In this document: positions 58,478 to 64,000 of the stretch, piece by piece
Layout: every line of letters starts with the position of its first letter
How positions within the stretch are numbered: the first letter of the stretch is position 1
Assembly (NCBI GenBank): GCA_028386065.3
Contig: JAKUCV010005726.1
Location: 452,510 to 516,509 of the forward strand
Length of the DNA stretch: 64,000 bases
Origin: Turnera subulata
Taxonomy: Eukaryota; Streptophyta; Magnoliopsida; Malpighiales; Passifloraceae
Reading direction: 5' to 3'
The notes under the pieces: generated by a model
The model's input: the letters and a program-made list of their open reading frames with translations, nothing else
The model's database searches: none
Told to the model about the DNA's origin: nothing
Translations under genes and position numbers: made by a program

Positions 58478-58980
58478 CCCTCGAGCCACAAAGTTTGATT
58501 ATGTTTGTGTGTGAATAAATTAAGAACTCGAAGAGAGCTTCATCAAAGTCAGAATCCAGTTGAACTGAAGGTGATTAATATTGGAAGGAAGAAAAGAGTG
58601 GTGGGGGGGGGGGGAGACCAAAAGAAATTATCTGGCAGCAAAAACCAAATCTAGTTTAGTTAGTTCTGTTCTCACCTGGACAATCTTTGGTTCATGTTGG
58701 TATCAATACAAATCTGGCTAATTACTAAATTGAATTTGAAGTTGCAGCCTTGGTTCACCATATGTAAGCAGAAATTAGGAATTTTAACGGATGGATATGG
58801 GACCAAAACTAGCTAGCTCAACCAAGTAGGTAATGGCAGAGCAACTATGTTACATGTAGTTCTATTCTACTCGATCAAACATAATTAGCTCAATCTAAAG
58901 AACATATAATTTGATCTTTTTTGGCTACCTGAGAAACAGCATCTCTAATCTTTCTTTCTTTTTTTTTTTTTTTTTTCCAT
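58478..58980. other. Intergenic, SAUR 3' flank
   Basis: Contains a G-run (about 58603-58614). The part near 58890-58980 is presumably 3' UTR of the minus-strand SAUR gene. Confidence 0.5.
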
Positions 58981-59361
58981 CTACAAAAGCTCCTCGACCA
59001 AATTTCCAAAGTCAAACCTTCCGTTACAGCATTCAACAGCACTGACAACCTCCTGAAATGTGGAGACGCTGCATGGAACCACAAGCCTACTCCGTTGCTC
59101 AAAGCTATAGTACTCATCGTAAGCCTTCTCCAGCAACATCTTGAATAGTGGGTGCGATAGGAAGCTTGTAGGCACAACAAACCTCTCCCTGTCCTCCCCT
59201 ACATATAGCGCAAAGGACCCGGTGGGGGTTGTGGCCAATGCAGAGCCATCCTCAAATTCTCCCAGCAAACATTCATGCTGTGGTTGCTTAGCATCACCTC
59301 TTCCAATATCTTTCACCTTCTTGGCAAGTTTCTTGAAGGAGACCACCTTTTTCCCCAACAT
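58981..59361 (-). CDS. SAUR (small auxin-up RNA) family protein, 126 aa
   Basis: Single exon, as usual in the family. The ATG at 59361 is chosen because the open frame further upstream translates a T-rich leader. A basic N-terminus (MLGKKVVSFKKLAKKVKDIG) precedes the SAUR core at about residues 45-115: GSFALYVGEDRERFVVPTSF, LSHPLFKMLLEKAYDEYYSF, LVVPCSVSTFQEVVSAVECC (each shortened to its core). Family members bind and inhibit PP2C-D phosphatases and so keep plasma-membrane H+-ATPases active, promoting cell expansion. Length is typical of the longer SAUR branch. Expression is often auxin-induced; a TGTCTC lies about 200 bp upstream. There are no defects. Confidence 0.92.
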   Translation of the reverse strand: MLGKKVVSFKKLAKKVKDIGRGDAKQPQHECLLGEFEDGSALATTPTGSFALYVGEDRERFVVPTSFLSHPLFKMLLEKAYDEYYSFEQRSRLVVPCSVSTFQEVVSAVECCNGRFDFGNLVEELL

Positions 59362-59557
59362 CTTTGTTTCCCTAAAATGCTCTTCTTGATGTAGAAAGAG
59401 GGAGGGGAAGAGAGTACTTCTGAAGAAGATAGAAGACGTAAAAAAAAAAAAAAAAAAAGACAGAGACAAAAGAGCTAGTAGCTAGAGAAGGAAGTGTGGC
59501 TATTGCTTGGGAGCAACGAGGTGGGTGGAGAAGAATTTGTATTATGGTTGGAGGGAA

Positions 59558-59563
59558 TGTCTC
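59558..59563 (+). promoter_or_regulatory. AuxRE-like TGTCTC upstream of SAUR
   Basis: Canonical auxin-response-factor hexamer about 200 bp upstream of the SAUR ATG. A hexamer is weak evidence alone, but the context suits it. Confidence 0.3.
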
Positions 59564-62042
59564 AAGTCTCAACCCTCTTTTAGAATGGGTCATCTTTCCT
59601 TTTCTCTTCATTTTTTTTCTTTGGAACTAATCAATTATTGGGAATCTAGTCAATCTATCTCTATGCCTATGGTAAATATGTCTACCGTCTACACACCAAA
59701 GTTTGTTGTCATTTAGGTTGACTTAAAAATAGTACTATTTCAGTTCAGACCCATAAAAATTCAAGTCTCTCTGCTGAGAGTTAGACTAAAAGAAAATGGA
59801 AGATAAGAGATGGGATGCCACCATCTTACGATCGATGGGACTTCATAATTTCTACCCCTAATTCCTCATCATACAATACTGTTACTGGTAAGTACCTACT
59901 CATAGCAGTGTTACACGCAAGTGGTTGTATCATGTTGTGGTCAAATGTCTTGGGAAGACGATATCCGTCAAAAGTGGCGATGATGCTTAGGCAGTTATTC
60001 AAGCACTAAGCATCGGTAGTGAGTCATTTCTCCGCAATAATGAATTGTTAAACCAAATAGAGTTACTGTAATTAAAGCTGCTTTTGTATAGATTCCGAGC
60101 ACCAATGACTTTTGTACTTACTAAACTGGGTGGGAATGTGTTTGTCGTGTTTTTCTATAGTTTTCCGTTCAAAATAAGTCCGCTAAGGCTAACACTTGGA
60201 TTAGGATTGTTATGCACACCAACCATTCCAAGAATATGCCATGCACCCATTGACAATTAAGGAGAAATCAACCACTTCTTGTCCTTTGTTAACGCCCTTC
60301 ACGAAGTAGAATCTCATTTGTAAATTAACTAACTAATTAAGCCTCTTGGATACTTTTCCTGGTTAGAAAATTCCAACAAATAAGCCTTTTGGGTATTAGT
60401 ATTCCATCAGCATTAGAAACAAACCCCCCTATTCTAAAAATTCCCGCCGTCTGAAGTAAGGACCTACATCTATTTATGTATTGTTTATGTGCTAAATGGG
60501 GATAGATACAATGAGCTTACTAGATTATTTTTTAAAAAGAACAGAAAGAGAGAAGTTAGAACTGTTGATTTTGTGACAGTTGATAGATGGTGGGTGGCAT
60601 GAAATGGATAAAGTAATTGGTTTTAGCCAACAAATTTATAAATAGTACTATATATACTCCTCACTTGTTAATCATGTCCTATTAAAATATGAGTCAATTA
60701 TCAACGTCCGTTTGCAGACAACGTGTGAGGAGCAAAGGGAGAGTGGAGAGGAGAAACAAATGTCAAACTACAAGGACACTAGGCAAAGAAATGAGCCGGC
60801 TTTAGGTGATGCACAAGCACAACCAAGGATTTTGACAAATCGTGAGGGAGACAAACAATACAGATTCGCATAATTAGCATGTTTGATAGTTCCCACCCAC
60901 AAGAAGACAGAGCAGGCCTTCTTCTAGACTGGGGTGGGCCGAGCCTAATGGAGAGAAAGAATTCTTTGAATGGGACAAGTTGACAAGTGAAGTCAATACG
61001 CTAATGCCATTGCCATGCCTTCCTTTATGGGCCATAACCCATTGGTACAAAAGAATGCAACTCACTGAAAGTGTTCTTTTGAAATTTTGGAGTCAAGGAA
61101 TTGGATGGGCAAAAGTCTTTTGTCAATATGGAATTAGCTGCAATGCAGGATCAATCATCACTCGATTGTTTTTTGACACTCTGACTTTGTGCAACCCGAT
61201 CCATGGAGGGCCTTCTTAAGTTTGTCAACCCTTTGCTTTATCTTATATATTTGATGAAATATTTTGGTGGCTAGCAATATTCGGTTGGAACCAAAGAAAA
61301 ACAAAAAAAAAAGTTATACCGAAACCACTCTCAAGAACTTTTTTTTTTTGCCAAAGTAGAAGATATTTTCTAATTCGTAATCTCTGTGGGAGTAGTAGAA
61401 ATACTGGAAACCACTTGGTAAAGAGAGGATCAATTTTGGTAAAGAGAGGATTAATTTGTATATTGAAAATATAAAAAAGTCATAAGTGTAACCTTGATGT
61501 AATTAATACAACTTTAATGGTAATATAAAAAAGAAAATAATTAAAGTTGATAGGGAGATTAATTAGGAAGAGAGGTGTATGAAAATGAGAAGAGGGGAGT
61601 TTATGGTAGGATATCCAAAGTGTAAGTGTGTATGAATGAAGGGGATATTTATAGGTAAAAATGGAAGAATAAAGACAAATGAGTATGATTAATTTAATAA
61701 GATAAAGTCAAAAGGATATTAGGTAAAGGAAGATGGTGGTAAAAAAGTTTTTTTTGTCCTTTCACTTTTTTGTTTTCGCATTTGTTGTCCCTCTTCCTTT
61801 TTTTTTTCACTCAACCTGTCCCTCAACTCATGAATTACCGGGTCACCTTGTCCTTCTTACCTCCAGCAGCCGGTTGGTGTGTGTGAGGCTGACACGTGTC
61901 CGTGGGGCCCACTCCATCTGATTTTATTTTCCTTTTTTCTCTTTCTTTCTTTCCTATTTTCTATTTTCTGGAAATCTTTTTTAAGTTTTATTATATTATT
62001 TTTTGTAATAAATGGAAGAGAAAAAAAACTATTACTCGGGTT
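59564..62042. other. Intergenic, no gene recognised
   Basis: The segment to about 59700 belongs to the SAUR promoter. The rest is AT-rich with poly(A/T) runs; open frames are short and of random composition. A pyrimidine-rich stretch at 61745-61985 lies beyond the DUF868 3' end. Confidence 0.5.
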
Positions 62043-62700
62043 CTACTGCCACAAGACAACACTGTTCTTCTCGTGCCCGCCACCACCAAAGACTTCACCT
62101 TTACCTTCTCTCTGTTGCAGTTCTTCCTCTCCTCCTTCAAGGTCTAATGTCTCGAACCTGAACAAGAACACGGCGTGGCCATTGTTTACATCCTCGAAAA
62201 GCCAGTTATAGACATCCCAGGAGACCTGGATAGGCATCCCATCCACCTCAATCCTCTCATTCCCTCTAAACTTCCACTTAAAGAGCTTCACCTGCAAAAC
62301 CCTCTCGTTATCAATGCAAAAGCTCAATCTTGCGTCGTTACTCAGGCTACAATCGAGCGAAATACTCCTGTCTCTGCCCCCAAATCTTGCCTTTGTGGTA
62401 TAAACTCTGTTTCCAAAGACATGCTCTCTTCTCAGAACAATAACCGGGCTCCTTTGAGGCTTTTGAGCTTTAGTCTTTGCAAAGGCTAGCCTGGTCAAAT
62501 CGCCTACGAGAAGGGTCATTTCTCCGTTGACCACCACGGCTATGTAGAAGCCGGACCACGGTTTGGGTTCGAATCCGAATTTAGCACGGGAGAGGTCCAA
62601 GAAGACATGATCCTAGGGGCTCTGCTGTTGTTGGGGATGGCTAACGACCTTTAGTTTCTTGGATCCGTGTCTTTTCTAGAAAATGGGAGGAGGAGATCTG
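62043..62700 (-). pseudogene. DUF868 family gene with in-frame stop codons
   Basis: Minus strand. The C-terminal ~185 residues are intact from TTG 62600 to the stop at 62043: FLDLSRAKFGFEPKPWSGFY, VVVNGEMTLLVGDL, REHVFGNRVYTTKARFGGRD, the hallmark KWKFRGNERIEVDGMPIQVS and WDVYNWLF. DUF868 proteins are plant-specific, of unknown function and about 300 residues. Going upstream in frame, a TAG lies about ten codons before FLDLSR-type sequence and another TAG falls in 'PIF*KRHGSKK' (about 62676), where relatives have Trp (TGG to TAG). The N-terminal part upstream is weakly recognisable, if at all, toward 62990. There is no ATG suited to the intact part. It is either a recent pseudogene or affected by sequencing error. 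Confidence 0.65.
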
Positions 62701-63194
62701 ACAGCAGATCTTATGCTGCTAACGGTAGAGGAGGGAGGAACAAGCACGAGGTTTGGAGAGGAGAAGAGGAGGAAGAGAGGGTTGGCAATTTGGCATGGCA
62801 GATCGGATCTTGGTGGTATGCTAAGGGTTTTTTAGATGTGTTAAATTTTGATTTTGGGATTGAAGGCTGGGTAGATGATATGATGTTTGCGTGGCTTGTG
62901 GCCGATTTGCAAGCAAGCATCGGGGAAAGAGAGAAGGATAGGAATACTTTTGTTTCTTTTTTTTTATTTTTTTTGTTTGTTCAATAACAAAGTGAATCAA
63001 CGCGTTTTAAGTTGCATCCAACGGGTTCTTTTTTCTTAATTCAATTATCCTACGGTTTTTTGGGAGTTTCTTTCTTCGATATTCAATATAGGAAAAAACT
63101 AAATATAAAATATATAATAATCATAATTTCACACAACATCTAGGGATAAGAATGTTAAAAATAAAAGACAAGAAAATAAAAATGACATGTTTTT
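62701..63194. other. DUF868 upstream remnant and AT-rich spacer
   Basis: 62701-62990 probably holds the diverged 5' part or leader of the DUF868 gene on the minus strand. 62990-63194 is AT-rich spacer up to the LTR. Confidence 0.4.
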
Positions 63195-64000
63195 TGTAAC
63201 AGCCCGGGTAAAATTTTTGATTTTTACCGGGACTGTAGAAATTGTTTCACCGTGATGTACTGTTGAATTAATCTCGGGTAATTAATTCGAGGTAAATCGG
63301 TAGTCGTTTTTCGAAAACGAGAATTTTCCCGCGCTCGGGAGCATTTTCCTAACTAACCGAGCCTCGGTTTTCGATTCCGAGACTTGGGCAATGCTCGGGA
63401 AAATTAATCGGATTTTCCGAGCCCAAGTTGTATTTTTGGACTCGGGACGGAATTTGTCGGAAAGACGGGAGTATTCCTGCGTCTACGAGATTCCGATGCG
63501 AGAATCCGGACCGGCCGAATGTGGTTGCCCCGAGCCACTCTTCTTCCTTCTTTTTCCTTCCTCTTCCTCTTTCCCGGCTACATTTCTTCTCTCTCCCGAT
63601 TTTTCCCGGCCACGTGGGCTCCACTTCCTTCTCTCTTTTCTTTCTTTTTCTTCCCTTCTTTTCTTTTCTCCTTTCTTTTCTTTTCTTCTCCCATTTTCTT
63701 CTCAGCCGCCTCCAGCTTCACCCGTGAATCGCCGGCCCCTCACCCATCTTTTCTCCACTTTTCTTCTTTGTCTTCTTCCCCTACCTCTCCATTATTTCCC
63801 CTCTCTTCTGTATTCACCATCGCCGCCTCCCCTCTTCCTTCCTCCCCTCCTCACACCCGTCTCCTCTTTCCTTCCAGTTTCCACCATCTCCTTCCCTGCC
63901 TCCTTCCTCCCCCTCCTCTGTTTTTCCAAATCCACCATGACCGCCGCTGCGCCACCACCACAACAGCACACTCGACCGCCAGCAGCCATGTCGTCGCCGT
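63195..64000 (+). mobile_element. Start of a second long LTR of the same gypsy family
   Basis: Begins TGTAACAGCCCGGGTAAA with no polypurine tract before it, so it is a 5' LTR or solo LTR. It then parallels the LTR at 608: 'ggattttccgagcc.aagttgtattt' at 63411-63433 matches 897-919, 'tcggaaagac' follows in both, then a pyrimidine-rich stretch (63540-63930). It is cut by the window end. Same orientation as the element at 1-4125. Confidence 0.85.

Noticed and set aside
59362..59469. Upstream extension of the SAUR protein
   Set aside because: T-rich leader translating to poly-Phe; SAUR proteins begin near the ATG at 59361.
1..64000. CRISPR arrays, operons or bacterial-type systems
   Set aside because: No regularly spaced repeats with unique spacers; genes have introns and plant domains, so the window is eukaryotic nuclear DNA.

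Overview
This is nuclear DNA of a flowering plant, most likely a eudicot. Evidence: a DYW-type pentatricopeptide-repeat gene, a SAUR gene, a DUF868 gene, a 23-exon plant kinesin-5, L1-type LINEs with plant-style ORF1 proteins, a Cassandra retrotransposon with 5S rRNA-like LTRs, and GT-AG introns in AT-rich DNA. I cannot name the species. All coordinates come from reading the sequence by eye; no database search was run.

Layout. 1-4125: the 3' end of a Ty3/gypsy element, with an antisense reading frame and a ~3.5 kb 3' LTR that holds four consecutive hairpins. 4126-5966: AT-rich DNA with a fold-back element. 5967-16140: a graveyard of retroelements: LINE ORF1 on +, scraps of copia, gypsy gag and LINE, then a near full-length decayed LINE on -, ending at a TTA microsatellite. 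16600-17911: a cluster of direct and inverted repeats, then a fold-back element with a 10-bp target duplication. 21118-30499: genic island on the - strand with a PPR-DYW gene and a kinesin-5 gene. 31115-34787: two large fold-back elements, a smaller inverted-repeat element and a SINE. 35234-43409: a decayed gypsy element whose reverse transcriptase is split by a Cassandra element. 46088-55579: genic island on + with two tandem acyltransferase-like paralogues and a small membrane protein gene. 56336-64000: tRNA-Gly(CCC), a truncated poly(A) retroposon, a SAUR gene, a DUF868 gene carrying in-frame stops, and the start of a second LTR of the family found at position 608.

How the genes relate. 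They are ordinary independent plant genes and no pathway cluster is evident. The only local family is the tandem pair of three-exon acyltransferase-like genes, which share intron positions and phases. The most unusual signals are in the repeats: the LTR hairpin array with a constant loop and covarying stems (3414-3510), four unrelated-looking fold-back elements that each carry TGACGTGGC-type motifs, two of them inserted at near-identical target sites, and the 5S-like Cassandra nested in a polymerase gene. Among the genes, the replaced catalytic His in the acyltransferase-like pair deserves attention.
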